Both the position numbers and the translations under genes were made by a program. From positions 1 to 46,179 of IMG/VR virus record IMGVR_UViG_3300038468_000020: a DNA stretch of 46,179 nucleotides; one strand, given 5' to 3'. Origin of the DNA: a virus. The notes under the pieces were generated by a model. The model searched no databases and was not told the origin of the DNA. It saw nothing but the letters and a program-made list of their open reading frames with translations. This document shows, one piece after another, positions 14,741 to 23,054 of the stretch. How positions within the stretch are numbered: position 1 is the stretch's first letter; every line of letters begins with the position of its first letter.

Positions 14741-16345
14741 GTGGGAATCTTCGACTCGGCCAGCGCCGATCAGATCCGCGCGCTCGCGCGCGAGGCGGTC
14801 TTCACCAGGTCGCCGGCCGGCACCGACTACGATACCGCTTGCCGCTACCTTGCGGGGCAACAATACGAGGACGTGGCTGGCCTGCTGCGCCAGCGGTTTC
14901 CGTCGTCGCAATCGGGCGAGCCCGGTCAAGAGATGGTGCCGTTTACGATCAACCTCACCGAGCGATACGTCTCGGAAGCGGCCAACGTCTACGACAAGGG
15001 CGCCAAGCGTAAGCTGGTAGACGAGAATGGCGAGGAGTCGGAAGCCACCAAGGCCGTTACTGAGGCGATGAATCGCCATGCGGACGAGATCCAACTAGAC
15101 GAGACGATGTGTCGCGTCGATCAGATACAGAATCTAATCGAGTCGTGCGCGTTGTCGTTTGGCCAGAAGCGCGCGAAGCTCAGCCTTCGGATCGTGCTCC
15201 CGCAGCACGCGGCGCTGGTGAAGAGCGATGAGCAGACGTTCGACGACGCAGACCAGGAGGACTACCGGGCGTACATCGTTCGCCTGACCGAGCTGGACAA
15301 TCAGGCGCGCGCGCGCTTCGCTTGGTACGCCCGAACCGAGACCGCGATCTTTCGCGGGATGGACGCGCAGAAGGTCGACACGATCGAAGGCGTCTACCCG
15401 AACCCGTGGTCCTGGCCGCAGGCCGTGCAGACCGACCCGACGAAGAAAGCCGAGACGCAAGATCGGCCGCTGATGCCGCTCGTCTGGTGGCATCGGGTCG
15501 AGCCGATCGGCGAGCTGTTGTCGCCCGGCGAGTCGTCGATCGTTGCCGCAAACCGAGAGATCAACGTTGCGCTGTCGGTGTTGATGGACACGTTTCGCTT
15601 TCAGGGGTTCGACACGCCGGTGTTCAATCTCGCCGATCCGAACTCTCCGAAGGCGAAGCGCAGGGTCGGTGCGCGGTTCCCGGCGACGTTGGGGATTGAG
15701 GAGACGTTCTCGTTTGCCCATTCGTCGGCGCCGTATACCGAGATGGTCAAGACGATCACCGATTACCTGCGCATGGTCGCGATGTGCCTGCGCATGAGCG
15801 GCAACGACTTCTCGATTGATGCTCAAGCCGCCACGTCGGGGTTTTCCAAGTTGGTCGACGCATTGCCGAAGATCGAGGCGCGTGCGGCTCGCGTTCGTCG
15901 GTTGCGCCGGATGGAGTCGGAATACCTGTGGCCTCGGATGTGCGCGATCCTGCAATGGCTGGACGTGCTACCGGCCGGCACCGAGAAGTTGCGGCTCGTG
16001 ACCGAGTTTCCCGATGTCGAGTTCCCGCAGACGCCAGAGGAGATCGCGAAGGAGTTGGAGACGGATATCAAGTACAACCTCGACACGGCGGCGAACGTCT
16101 ATGCGCGCCGCCATGGGGTCAGCGTCGAGGAGGCCGAGGAAGCAGTCAAGAAGAACGCCGAGAAGAATCGCGAGTTGCGCCAGGCTGAGCAACAGGCGGG
16201 CGGGGCTCAGGGTCCTGGGCAGATGTTCGGGCAGGCGCCTGGGCAACGGCCCGGTCAACAGGTCGGCCAACCTGGTGGGCCACAGCAAAGCCGGCTGGGC
16301 TCTCTGATCCGAAAGCAGCGGAGCGGAAATGCTGACGCGGAATGA
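14741..16345 (+). CDS. Portal protein
   Basis: A 534-residue protein directly downstream of the terminase, of the size of portal proteins. It has an N-terminal helical segment, a central alpha-beta wing region with PLMPLVWWHRVEPIGEL and VAANREINVALSVLMDT (about 245-285), and a long helical stem (about 380-470). The glutamine/glycine/proline tail (GPGQMFGQAPGQRPGQQ) is low-complexity. Portals form the dodecameric DNA gate of the head and dock the terminase. The call rests on position, length and the stem-like helices more than on a signature motif. GTG start, CGGAG upstream. Confidence 0.82.
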   Translation: MGIFDSASADQIRALAREAVFTRSPAGTDYDTACRYLAGQQYEDVAGLLRQRFPSSQSGEPGQEMVPFTINLTERYVSEAANVYDKGAKRKLVDENGEESEATKAVTEAMNRHADEIQLDETMCRVDQIQNLIESCALSFGQKRAKLSLRIVLPQHAALVKSDEQTFDDADQEDYRAYIVRLTELDNQARARFAWYARTETAIFRGMDAQKVDTIEGVYPNPWSWPQAVQTDPTKKAETQDRPLMPLVWWHRVEPIGELLSPGESSIVAANREINVALSVLMDTFRFQGFDTPVFNLADPNSPKAKRRVGARFPATLGIEETFSFAHSSAPYTEMVKTITDYLRMVAMCLRMSGNDFSIDAQAATSGFSKLVDALPKIEARAARVRRLRRMESEYLWPRMCAILQWLDVLPAGTEKLRLVTEFPDVEFPQTPEEIAKELETDIKYNLDTAANVYARRHGVSVEEAEEAVKKNAEKNRELRQAEQQAGGAQGPGQMFGQAPGQRPGQQVGQPGGPQQSRLGSLIRKQRSGNADAE

Positions 16346-16577
16346 CCAAGCGGTCGCCGCGCTGCATGACGCGCAGGACGCGGCAGAGGACAGGATCGAG
16401 AGGGCGAAGGAGATCAGCGACAAGATCGTCCGTCGCGAGATCGTGAAGATGCTGGACGATGGTAAGCCGATAGAAGAAATCTTCGAGGCGCTGGCGCTTT
16501 CCGTCGAGGACGCGCTTGCCGATGAGACGACGCGCGCCGTGCGCGAAGGATACGAAGCCGCGAGGCGCGCGTCATGA
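16329..16577 (+). CDS. Small helical head-region protein
   Basis: An 82-residue, almost wholly helical, charged protein that starts inside the last codons of the portal gene (17-bp overlap) and ends in ATGA overlap with the next. The sequence is rich in E, D, R and A (DAQDAAEDRIERAKEISDKI) without cysteine or tryptophan. It may be a chaperone or minor head component. No family recognised. Confidence 0.65.
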   Translation: MLTRNDQAVAALHDAQDAAEDRIERAKEISDKIVRREIVKMLDDGKPIEEIFEALALSVEDALADETTRAVREGYEAARRAS

Positions 16578-17020
16578 TCAGCGTCGAATGGGAGATCCCG
16601 CTCAAGTTCCCCGACTTCAAGCTCGACGAGAAGGCGTTGAGGGAGATCGGGCGCGCGATCGAGATCGACACCGTCACCAACATCAAGGATCAGAAGAGGA
16701 TCGACGGAAGCGCCATCAAGAAGAACTCGCCGTACTACGCCAAGTGGAAGCGGGCGGCAGGGTACGGCACCAGGTCGCTGATCGCAAAGGACAAGAGTCT
16801 GGTCAAGCTGAAAAACAAGAGCTTCGCCGCAAAGACCAGCGTCTCCGAGCGTTCCGTTACGGTTGCGCCAGCGGCCGGGAATGCGGCGGACCGATCGGGA
16901 TGGGCGCAGGAGAAGGGATACACTGAGTGGTTTGGGATCTCGCCGCGGGCCGTTGACGCGATCCAAGCGGCTCTCGCGCGATTCATCGAACGGGCGTGGA
17001 AGAAGGCGGCCGGTAAGTGA
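16574..17020 (+). CDS. Mu gpG-like virion morphogenesis protein
   Basis: A 148-residue basic protein. The central stretch IDGSAIKKNSPYYAKWKRA followed by LIAKDKSLVKL resembles the part of the Mu gpG/phage virion morphogenesis family that reads G-P-F-x-x-L-x-P-x-Y and then K-I-L-x-x-x-G-x-L. The C-terminus KGYTEWFGISPRAVDAI fits the family's ending. In Mu this protein follows the minor head protein and acts at head-tail joining. Here it precedes a gpF-like gene. The match is by pattern and is moderate. ATGA overlap upstream, GTGA overlap downstream. Confidence 0.62.
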   Translation: MISVEWEIPLKFPDFKLDEKALREIGRAIEIDTVTNIKDQKRIDGSAIKKNSPYYAKWKRAAGYGTRSLIAKDKSLVKLKNKSFAAKTSVSERSVTVAPAAGNAADRSGWAQEKGYTEWFGISPRAVDAIQAALARFIERAWKKAAGK

Positions 17021-17748
17021 TTCCCTACGATCAGGCGTTTGTGATCCGTGCTCGCCGAGCCATCGACCATGGACTCGCGGACGCGAGGGCGTTCGTGTCG
17101 CTGGCGAAGGCGTCGGGTCTGTCGCTCGATCGCACGGCTGAACTGTTGCAGGAGGACCTGGAAAACGAGGGCCCAATCTTCGGGAAGTTCATGCGCTCCC
17201 TCCGCGGGGCGGCCGCGGCCAGCGTTGAGACAGCCGCTCGACAGGGTGAAGTCCTCGGGTACTTGAATCGCAATCGTGAGTTCAACCAAGACGAGATCGA
17301 CTACATCATCGACGGCGCGGACCCCGACGATCTGGCGGAGGCTGCCGGTAACGCCGACGATGAGGAGGTGGTCTATGTCGCCATGCTGGTCAACACCTGC
17401 GAGCGCTGCCTCCCGTATCATGGTACGGTGATGACGCGGCGTGAATGGGCTGAGCGCGGGATCGAGCCCGGCCCAGGCGGCACCATGCACGAGGGATGGG
17501 ACAGCGAATGCAAATGCCGATTCATGCCGGTCGAGGACCTGGATCGCCCCGAGCTGATGGCGCCGCTCAAGCGTGTCCCAAAAAAGGACAGCGAAGGGCG
17601 CAAAATCAGCGGGCGTACCGTGCGCGACGTGTCGCAGATCGACGTTGACAAAGCACTGGCAGCAGTCGAGAAGGCGAAAGAGAGCGAAGCCGGTCGCCGC
17701 GCGTTGCGGTGGATGGGCAAGGCAAATGAAGGAGCAGACGATGAATGA
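17017..17748 (+). CDS. Head morphogenesis / minor capsid protein, Mu gpF-like
   Basis: A 243-residue protein. Residues 125-170 carry NTCERCLPYHGTVMTRREW and then GWDSECKCRFMPV, the C-x-x-C, H-G and C-x-C arrangement found at the end of the SPP1 gp7/Mu gpF head morphogenesis domain. The N-terminal helices match the region usually preceding it. Such proteins enter the prohead in few copies, near the portal, and influence DNA ejection or assembly. The portal-scaffold neighbourhood agrees. GTG start overlaps the gpG-like stop; it overlaps the next gene by 8 bp. Confidence 0.72.
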   Translation: MIPYDQAFVIRARRAIDHGLADARAFVSLAKASGLSLDRTAELLQEDLENEGPIFGKFMRSLRGAAAASVETAARQGEVLGYLNRNREFNQDEIDYIIDGADPDDLAEAAGNADDEEVVYVAMLVNTCERCLPYHGTVMTRREWAERGIEPGPGGTMHEGWDSECKCRFMPVEDLDRPELMAPLKRVPKKDSEGRKISGRTVRDVSQIDVDKALAAVEKAKESEAGRRALRWMGKANEGADDE

Positions 17749-18133
17749 AGAAGCCAAGACGGACACAGCGGCGCAGGTCGTGACCGGACCAGAGCCCGCT
17801 GAAGCCGAACCGAACAAGAAGCTCGAGCAAGAGACGCCGCCCGATCCCGACAAGTGCGAGCAAGGCGTCTACCGAGTGGCGGTGACGTTCAAGTGCTCGT
17901 GCGGGTACGCCACCGGCAACACGAGCCGAGCGGCGTTGCAGGCCGCAGTCAACAACGGATCGATCCGCGCCAAGTGCACCTCGTGCGGCAAGTGGCTTTT
18001 CCTGTTGCCGGCGCAAACCATGGTGATGCAGGCCGGTCCCGCTCCTGGTCAGATCGTCCGGCCAAACCGGCTACAGCGGCGCGCGGCGAGAGCAATGGCT
18101 CGCACCAAGGGCGGGCTGATCGTGCCGAGGTAG
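17741..18133 (+). CDS. Zinc-ribbon hypothetical protein in the head operon
   Basis: A 130-residue protein. ATG 17741 is taken because GAAGGAG lies at the right distance; an ATG five codons earlier is possible. The acidic N-terminus is followed by KCSCGYATG (about residue 51-59) and later KCTSCGKWLF (about 79-88), two CxC/CxxC knuckles that together can form a zinc ribbon. The basic C-terminus (RLQRRAARAMARTKGG) could bind nucleic acid. Its role in the head module is unclear. Confidence 0.68.
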   Translation: MNEEAKTDTAAQVVTGPEPAEAEPNKKLEQETPPDPDKCEQGVYRVAVTFKCSCGYATGNTSRAALQAAVNNGSIRAKCTSCGKWLFLLPAQTMVMQAGPAPGQIVRPNRLQRRAARAMARTKGGLIVPR

Positions 18134-18137
18134 GGCC

Positions 18138-18593
18138 ATGTGGCGGAATTTTGATTGGGTCTGCAAGACCTGCGGCTTGCGCAGCGGGCAGTTGATCCAG
18201 GTGGCGCAAGGGACGCCCCCCGCCCACTGGCCCCGCTCTGCCGATCTGCCATGCCGCCGCTGCCGGCGAGACACGGCGCACGATCGCGTGGTGTCGCGCC
18301 CGGCGTGCTACTCGCGCGCGAAGATCCGGGCGCAGATCGCCGGCGGGACATACGACACGATGGGATACAGGCGGTTGACGCCATTCCCGAAGTCGCCCGA
18401 CAAGTTCGAGTCGTATGCCGAGTTCAAGGATTACGTGAACACGCCAGAGTATCGAGAGGCAACGGCAAAGCGCAAGGTTGAACGTGAGCAAAACGAAGCC
18501 AAGCAGGCTCGGACAAAGCTGATGGAGGCCGGTGTCGACATCGATCTAAGAGAGTATCAGTTGCCCGGTGACGATCCGTTCATCCGGGAATAA
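18138..18593 (+). CDS. Zinc-ribbon plus helix hypothetical protein
   Basis: A 151-residue protein with paired knuckles WVCKTCG (C9, C12) and LPCRRCRRD (about C39, C42) at the N-terminus, a usual zinc-ribbon geometry. The rest contains a tyrosine-rich stretch and a long charged helix (about 100-130), ending acidic (PGDDPFIRE). The start is ATG 18138, with GAGGTAGGG upstream. It follows another zinc-ribbon gene, and the two may form a pair. No family recognised. Confidence 0.68.
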   Translation: MWRNFDWVCKTCGLRSGQLIQVAQGTPPAHWPRSADLPCRRCRRDTAHDRVVSRPACYSRAKIRAQIAGGTYDTMGYRRLTPFPKSPDKFESYAEFKDYVNTPEYREATAKRKVEREQNEAKQARTKLMEAGVDIDLREYQLPGDDPFIRE

Positions 18594-18605
18594 CAGGAGA
18601 GACAA

Positions 18606-19307
18606 GTGGCAGAAGACATCAAGCAGGATCCAGAGAAGAAGCCCGACGACAAGCCGGCAGATCCCAACGCTCAGAAGTTGGCCGAGCTGCAAAAGGCCAA
18701 CGAAGAGCTGGTGAAGAAGATCAAGGCGGCCGACGACGCCGAGGCGAAGAAGAAGGCCGACGAGAAGAAGAAGGCCGAAGAATCCAAGAACGCGAAGGCG
18801 ATCGAGGAAGGCAAAGCGAAGGAGCTGGCCGCTGAACTCGACGCCAAACTGAAGGCTGCGAACGCCGAGAACGAGCGGCTTAACAAGATGTTTATCGAGC
18901 GCGCCGAGGCCGTGGTTAAGACGCTGCCGGAGGCCGAGCAGAAGCGGCTGGAGGGCTACAGGTCGAAGGTGTCGATTGACGTGTGGCTCCAGATGATCGA
19001 CGACGCGAAGGGTGCGCCGCCACCGATCGTCAAGCCCGGCGCTCCTCCCGCGGCCGGTGGCAACCCCGGGGTCACGTTGCCTGATGGTTTCACGCCGAAG
19101 CCGGCGACGCTTGAAGTGCTGGAGGAGATCGGCCGCACCGATGCCGCCGCGCAATTCAAGCGGATCGGGATGCATCGGGCCGTGACCGGGTCGGAGGGTT
19201 CGGGCGACGCTCCCGCCGGGGCGCGTGTGTTTTCCAAGTCGGTCAAGGCTATGTTTGCCGATATGAACCGCGTGCCCGTGCGCGCGATCGAGCCGGCGAA
19301 GAAATAG
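18606..19307 (+). CDS. Putative scaffold protein
   Basis: A 233-residue protein from GTG 18606 behind CAGGAGAGAC. The first 110 residues are extremely rich in lysine, glutamate and alanine and surely coiled coil (KKKADEKKKAEESKNAKAIE). The C-terminal part has a proline-rich linker and ends basic (VPVRAIEPAKK), the kind of tail by which scaffolds grip capsid protein. The place, two genes before the major capsid protein, and the composition fit an internal scaffold. No protease motif is visible, so maturation cleavage, if any, must come from elsewhere. Confidence 0.72.
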   Translation: MAEDIKQDPEKKPDDKPADPNAQKLAELQKANEELVKKIKAADDAEAKKKADEKKKAEESKNAKAIEEGKAKELAAELDAKLKAANAENERLNKMFIERAEAVVKTLPEAEQKRLEGYRSKVSIDVWLQMIDDAKGAPPPIVKPGAPPAAGGNPGVTLPDGFTPKPATLEVLEEIGRTDAAAQFKRIGMHRAVTGSEGSGDAPAGARVFSKSVKAMFADMNRVPVRAIEPAKK

Positions 19308-19320
19308 CCCAACTGCCGCG

Positions 19321-19341
19321 CGCCTGTAATTCAGGCGGTTT
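19321..19341 (+). terminator. Weak hairpin after the scaffold gene
   Basis: CGCCTG (19321-19326), loop TAATT, CAGGCG (19332-19337), then GTTTCG. This is a perfect 6-bp stem with a very short T-run just downstream of the scaffold stop. It may end part of the transcription before the capsid block or stabilise the upstream message. The T-tract is too short for a confident call. Confidence 0.4.
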
Positions 19342-19362
19342 CGAGCGCGCCCCAATTCTCTC

Positions 19363-19391
19363 TTGACAAATCTCGCGCGTTGCCGCATCAA
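19363..19391 (+). promoter_or_regulatory. Possible promoter for capsid block
   Basis: A perfect TTGACA at 19363-19368 lies in the 93-bp gap before the next gene. The -10 position at 17 bp reads CATCAA, a poor match, and ATCAAT at 18 bp is only a little better. The placement between a hairpin and the structural genes is sensible, and the GTG at 19401 would again be close to the start point. It is supported mainly by the -35 and position. Confidence 0.35.
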
Positions 19392-19400
19392 TCGGGCATC

Positions 19401-19652
19401 GTGTCCGAATTGGTCTACAAGCGCCCCGGATTGGTTGGCAAGGAACCCAAGGGGATGACCCTTGCCTTTCCGACCGGGACGCAGAAGACCCGTTTTTTCC
19501 CGAACCTGGGCGTGCCTCAGATCATCCCGCAGGAAGACGCGGAGCCAAGGGCCATCCGCTGTCGACAGTGCGGGCAGCCGATCGAGGACACGTCCGAAAT
19601 TTCCTCCTGTCCGGGTTGTGACTCGGACAATTTCGAGGGGAGGGTTTTTTAA
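19401..19652 (+). CDS. Small zinc-ribbon protein before capsid genes
   Basis: An 83-residue protein. GTG 19401 (MSELVYKRPG) is preferred over TTG 19380, which lies inside the promoter-like element. No Shine-Dalgarno is visible for either. The C-terminus is a clean zinc ribbon: IRCRQCGQPIED and then SSCPGCDSDNFEG, CxxC twice. The N-terminal half is a loose beta-rich segment (MTLAFPTGTQKTRFF). It may be a regulatory or structural minor protein. Function unknown. Confidence 0.62.
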   Translation: MSELVYKRPGLVGKEPKGMTLAFPTGTQKTRFFPNLGVPQIIPQEDAEPRAIRCRQCGQPIEDTSEISSCPGCDSDNFEGRVF

Positions 19653-19679
19653 TGCTCTTCTCTCGGGAGAATTTGAACC

Positions 19680-20441
19680 ATGGCCCTTACTGCCTCACGA
19701 ACCACGAAAGGCGCAGAGTACCTGCGCGACATCGATCCGAATGAGATCGTGTGGCTGCCGGGCGATCCCGGCGTCACCTTCACCCGCGGCGACAAAGTCG
19801 ACTTCACCAATGGCGTCCTGAGCGTCATTACCAAGGGCGATCAACCGCTCTACGTGGTCGAGAAGACCACCGTCTGCCCCGCCGCCACCACCTACGGCTT
19901 CCCGGTCGTCGGGCTGCACACCGGCGCCGAGCCGGGATCGACGGCCGACATCATGAAGTGCCTGGTGCCGTGCCGCCCGCTCTTCCGCGGGCCGATCTAC
20001 CTGGAGACCTTCTCCGGCCAGTTCGACGACCTGGTTGCCGCGACGACTCCGGCGACCCCGAGCATCACGCTCACCACGTCGCCCGGCGCGAACGACGACA
20101 CCAACGGCGCGATCATCTACACCTACGCCGGCACCGGCGCTGGTCAGTGGAACATCGGCGACGACTACGTCCACACCACCAAGGTTCTGACGATGCATCG
20201 CAAGTTCGAGTCCGCGGTCTCGACCGACACCTACGCGATCGTCCTCGAAGGCGAAGGCGGCAGCGTCGGCGGCATCGGCTACGGGACGCGCCTCGACGAT
20301 GGCGACCACAACAACCTCGTGGTCGACGACGGGTACAACGACGGCGAGAACGTTATCTACATGGACGCTCTCCAGATCTCGAAGTACCTCAAGGACCTCA
20401 TGCTGCCGGTGGTTCGCGCCTCCGACGTCTATTACTCCTAA
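19680..20441 (+). CDS. Putative head decoration or minor capsid protein
   Basis: A 253-residue beta-rich protein, rich in D, G and T, with ATG 19680 behind GGGAGAATTTG. It lies between the scaffold and the major capsid gene, where decoration proteins, fibers or capsid stabilisers are common. The centre (about 120-170, TTPATPSITLTTSPGANDD onwards) is threonine-rich, and the last 30 residues are a helix/strand ending DVYYS. No cysteine pattern or known motif. Virion location is inferred from place and composition only. Confidence 0.58.
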   Translation: MALTASRTTKGAEYLRDIDPNEIVWLPGDPGVTFTRGDKVDFTNGVLSVITKGDQPLYVVEKTTVCPAATTYGFPVVGLHTGAEPGSTADIMKCLVPCRPLFRGPIYLETFSGQFDDLVAATTPATPSITLTTSPGANDDTNGAIIYTYAGTGAGQWNIGDDYVHTTKVLTMHRKFESAVSTDTYAIVLEGEGGSVGGIGYGTRLDDGDHNNLVVDDGYNDGENVIYMDALQISKYLKDLMLPVVRASDVYYS

Positions 20442-20459
20442 GAAAGGAGGGGACACACC

Positions 20460-21353
20460 ATGATCACCAGTGAATCCCTCAGCTACGCTCTCGACGAGAT
20501 TGTTTCCGCGGTCACGTTTGATTCCTTCTATGGCATGCCCTTCATGCTGCCTCAACTCTTCTCGGTTCGGCCGTCAAGCCGGCGGCGCGAGCGGTTCGCG
20601 TCTCTCGGCGGTCTCGGCGTGTGGACCGAGAAGACCCGCGGCGCCGCTGCCGACAGCGACGCGCTGGTTCAGCAGTTCGAGAAGGACTTTGTGCATACCG
20701 CGTTCGGGAAAGAGATCCCGATCGAGCGCGAGTTGATCGACGACTGCGAAGTCAACATCGTCGGCGAGATCGGGGTGCAGATCGGCGCCACCGCCGCGTA
20801 CACGATGGAGACGCACGCCGCCGAGGTCTTCAACGACTTCTTCGACGGTGCTACCTTCAAATCCGAGGATGGCGTGACCGTGTGCAACAACACGCACGTC
20901 AACAGCGACGGGACCACGCTCTCGGACAACTTGAGCACGACTAACGCGCTCAACACTGATGGCGTGTCGGCGGTCCGTACCGCGATGCGCGGATTCGTCA
21001 ACTCCCGCGGACTCAAGGACCCGTCGATCTTGAGGCTGATCCTGGTGCCGCCCGCGCTCGAAACCACTGCCGCACAGTTGGCCAAGAGCGAGCGCACCCC
21101 AGAGAACGCGATGAACACGGCGAACGTGTTCCAAGGCTTGCAATACGGGGTCTGGGATTTCCTGAGTTCGACGACCGACTGGTTCGGCATCGACACCGCG
21201 AAGATGAAGCAGGAAGTCCTGTGGCTCCAGCGCATCCCGCTGGAGGTCTTTTCGTCCGGCGACATGTTCACCGGCACGAAGAAGATCGGTGGCTATATGC
21301 GGTATAGCCGCGGCGTCAAGGGCTGGAACTGGGTCTACGGCAACAACGTCTGA
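20460..21353 (+). CDS. Major capsid protein, Mu gpT-like
   Basis: A 297-residue protein whose C-terminal half (LILVPPALETTAAQLAKSER then NAMNTANVFQGLQYGVWDF) is the conserved segment of Mu-type gpT major head subunits (HK97 fold). The N-terminus (SESLSYALDEIVSAVTFDSFYG) and the loop rich in DALVQQFEKDF fit the N-arm and E-loop. The start has an exceptionally strong ribosome site, AAAGGAGGGG, as expected for the most abundant virion protein, and a terminator-like hairpin follows. It forms the icosahedral shell. Confidence 0.9.
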   Translation: MITSESLSYALDEIVSAVTFDSFYGMPFMLPQLFSVRPSSRRRERFASLGGLGVWTEKTRGAAADSDALVQQFEKDFVHTAFGKEIPIERELIDDCEVNIVGEIGVQIGATAAYTMETHAAEVFNDFFDGATFKSEDGVTVCNNTHVNSDGTTLSDNLSTTNALNTDGVSAVRTAMRGFVNSRGLKDPSILRLILVPPALETTAAQLAKSERTPENAMNTANVFQGLQYGVWDFLSSTTDWFGIDTAKMKQEVLWLQRIPLEVFSSGDMFTGTKKIGGYMRYSRGVKGWNWVYGNNV

Positions 21354-21365
21354 TGACGAACGCGG

Positions 21366-21403
21366 GCGCGCCCGGGTCTCGCTTCTTCAACCGGGCGCGC
21401 TTT
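21366..21403 (+). terminator. Strong hairpin after the capsid gene
   Basis: Ten perfect GC pairs, GCGCGCCCGG (21366-21375) with CCGGGCGCGC (21391-21400), a 15-base loop, then TTT. It lies directly after the major capsid stop. It may attenuate read-through and keep capsid mRNA high or protect its 3' end. The T-tract is short, so partial termination is more likely than complete. Confidence 0.6.
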
Positions 21404-21438
21404 CGCGTAACGGGCGCAACGCGCCAGGAGAATGAACG

Positions 21439-22488
21439 ATGCGACACACGATTTTTGCGATTCTTGCCATTGGACTGACCGCGATCCCTGCGGGGGCGCG
21501 CGAGACCGAGTTTCAGTCGGGCATCATTTCCAAGACTGCTTCCGCTACCCCGACCGTCTGTGCGTCCGCTGCCGCTGGAGACATTTGCGCGGCTGACGAC
21601 GTAATCGTTGGCGACGACCTCGTACTTGAAAACAGCGGTGTGGTCCGCAACGACACCAACGGCGAGATCGAGTTCGCCGAGGGCACAGAGGATCTCAGCT
21701 TCGGATTCGGCACGTCGAATATGATCATCTTGACCAGCGACAGCGGTGTGATCATGGTCGAGCCGGCAGCGATCGATATCTTCAAGTCGATGAGCTACAC
21801 GATCGATACGTTGGTCGGTGCCGGAATCGGAATGGCTGGGATCCAGACCGACGCCACCGCATTGTCGAACACGGCAGCCGAAGAGAATTTCCTCTATTTC
21901 GCCAACGGCGCGATGCTTAACGAGGTCAGCGTCACCGATGCCGGCGGCGGCGGCGCATGCACTCCGACGATGGATGCCGAGGGCCTCGATATCTGCGTCG
22001 GCGTCGCGGACAATGATGCGGTGGAACTCTGGGGCGGAATGTACGGTGCCAGCGGTCGGGCATTCGTTGCGGGCACCGACGCGATCACGTTCTGCACGAC
22101 CTGGAATATCCATGACGTCAGCGGGTCGGATGCGATGTACTGCGGCGTGCGCACGATGAGCGACGCGGCGCAGGAGCCGATCACTGGGTATACCGACTAC
22201 TGCGGCACCGGCCATGTGCAAGGCCAGTACAAAGTCACAGACAAGACCACTGGCGACACCGACTGCGGCGCCGACGCCATCGCCGACGACGAAACCGATA
22301 CGTGGTGCGTGATCGTCTCGGCGGCGGGAGCTTGTACGTACACGGTCGACGGTGTTGCACCGAGCACGACCGACGCCCACACCCTGACATCGGGCAAACT
22401 GTTTATCCCGTTCTGCAACATGCGCAGCCACAGCGACGTTGCCGACGACACGTGGCTGACCGATTGGACTTTCTCCAAGACCAACTAG
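21439..22488 (+). CDS. Secreted hypothetical protein 1
   Basis: A 349-residue protein with a Sec-type signal peptide: MRH, then a hydrophobic core (TIFAILAIGLTAIPAG), cleavage probably after GARE or AGA near residue 20. The mature part is acidic, beta-rich, with ten or more cysteines (VCASAAAGDICAADD, GACTPTMD, TDYCGTG, DTDCGAD, DTWCVIV, GACTYTV) that could make disulfides in the periplasm. The last third resembles a jelly-roll-like carbohydrate-binding or structural fold, but no family is certain. First of three consecutive secreted genes downstream of the capsid gene. Good ribosome site CCAGGAGAAT. Confidence 0.75.
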   Translation: MRHTIFAILAIGLTAIPAGARETEFQSGIISKTASATPTVCASAAAGDICAADDVIVGDDLVLENSGVVRNDTNGEIEFAEGTEDLSFGFGTSNMIILTSDSGVIMVEPAAIDIFKSMSYTIDTLVGAGIGMAGIQTDATALSNTAAEENFLYFANGAMLNEVSVTDAGGGGACTPTMDAEGLDICVGVADNDAVELWGGMYGASGRAFVAGTDAITFCTTWNIHDVSGSDAMYCGVRTMSDAAQEPITGYTDYCGTGHVQGQYKVTDKTTGDTDCGADAIADDETDTWCVIVSAAGACTYTVDGVAPSTTDAHTLTSGKLFIPFCNMRSHSDVADDTWLTDWTFSKTN

Positions 22489-22499
22489 GGAGGATCATC

Positions 22500-23054
22500 A
22501 TGAAGTGCCTGATCGCCCCGGCCGCGCTGACTCTCGCGCTGGCGGTGCTGACCCTTGCGGCGTCGACCGTTCTTGCCGTCCCGGTGGAGACTCGTCGTGT
22601 CGACAACACGGCGCTCGGATACGGCACCGTGATTACGGCAAAGGCCCTGACATCGGACCGCTACACGGCGACCGAGTCTGGCAGATGGATCAATGTCAGC
22701 GACGTTCGCGCCGTCGCGTTCGACATTTCGTTGACCGATGCTGATTCAAGCTGCACCGCCATCACCATGACCTGCGAGGTCTCAACCGAGGTTGTGACCA
22801 CGAATGACGCCGGGTTTGAATACCAAGCGCCTATGACATGCTCGGGCGGCGCCTGTGTCTACGTGCAGAAGACTTGGTGCAAAGGTACGGCCGCGGCCTG
22901 TGGGCTGGGGTCGGGTTCGGCTCCGGGATCGCGCAAATGGACCTGGATGGTTGACTCGATCCCTGGCCCATATCTTAATTGTCTATTCCACGCGGCCGGG
23001 ACGCCAGCCGGTACCGATCTTCTGACCGTTGTTGCCCGGGGGCTCACGCCATGA
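22500..23054 (+). CDS. Secreted hypothetical protein 2
   Basis: A 184-residue protein with a clear signal peptide (MKCLIAPAALTLALAVL, then LAASTVLAVPVE; cleavage likely after VLA near residue 26). The mature portion is a small beta protein with paired cysteines, CTAITMTCEV, TCSGGACVYV, WCKGTAAACGL and a late CLFHAAG. ATG 22500 is preceded by AGGGAGGATCATC. It overlaps the third secreted gene as ATGA. Periplasmic or outer-surface location is inferred. Whether it ends up on virions is unknown. Confidence 0.74.
   Translation: MKCLIAPAALTLALAVLTLAASTVLAVPVETRRVDNTALGYGTVITAKALTSDRYTATESGRWINVSDVRAVAFDISLTDADSSCTAITMTCEVSTEVVTTNDAGFEYQAPMTCSGGACVYVQKTWCKGTAAACGLGSGSAPGSRKWTWMVDSIPGPYLNCLFHAAGTPAGTDLLTVVARGLTP

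Noticed and set aside
15968-17176. 402-codon minus-strand frame over portal and head genes
   Set aside because: Shadow of well-supported plus-strand head genes; low-complexity product and no upstream signals.
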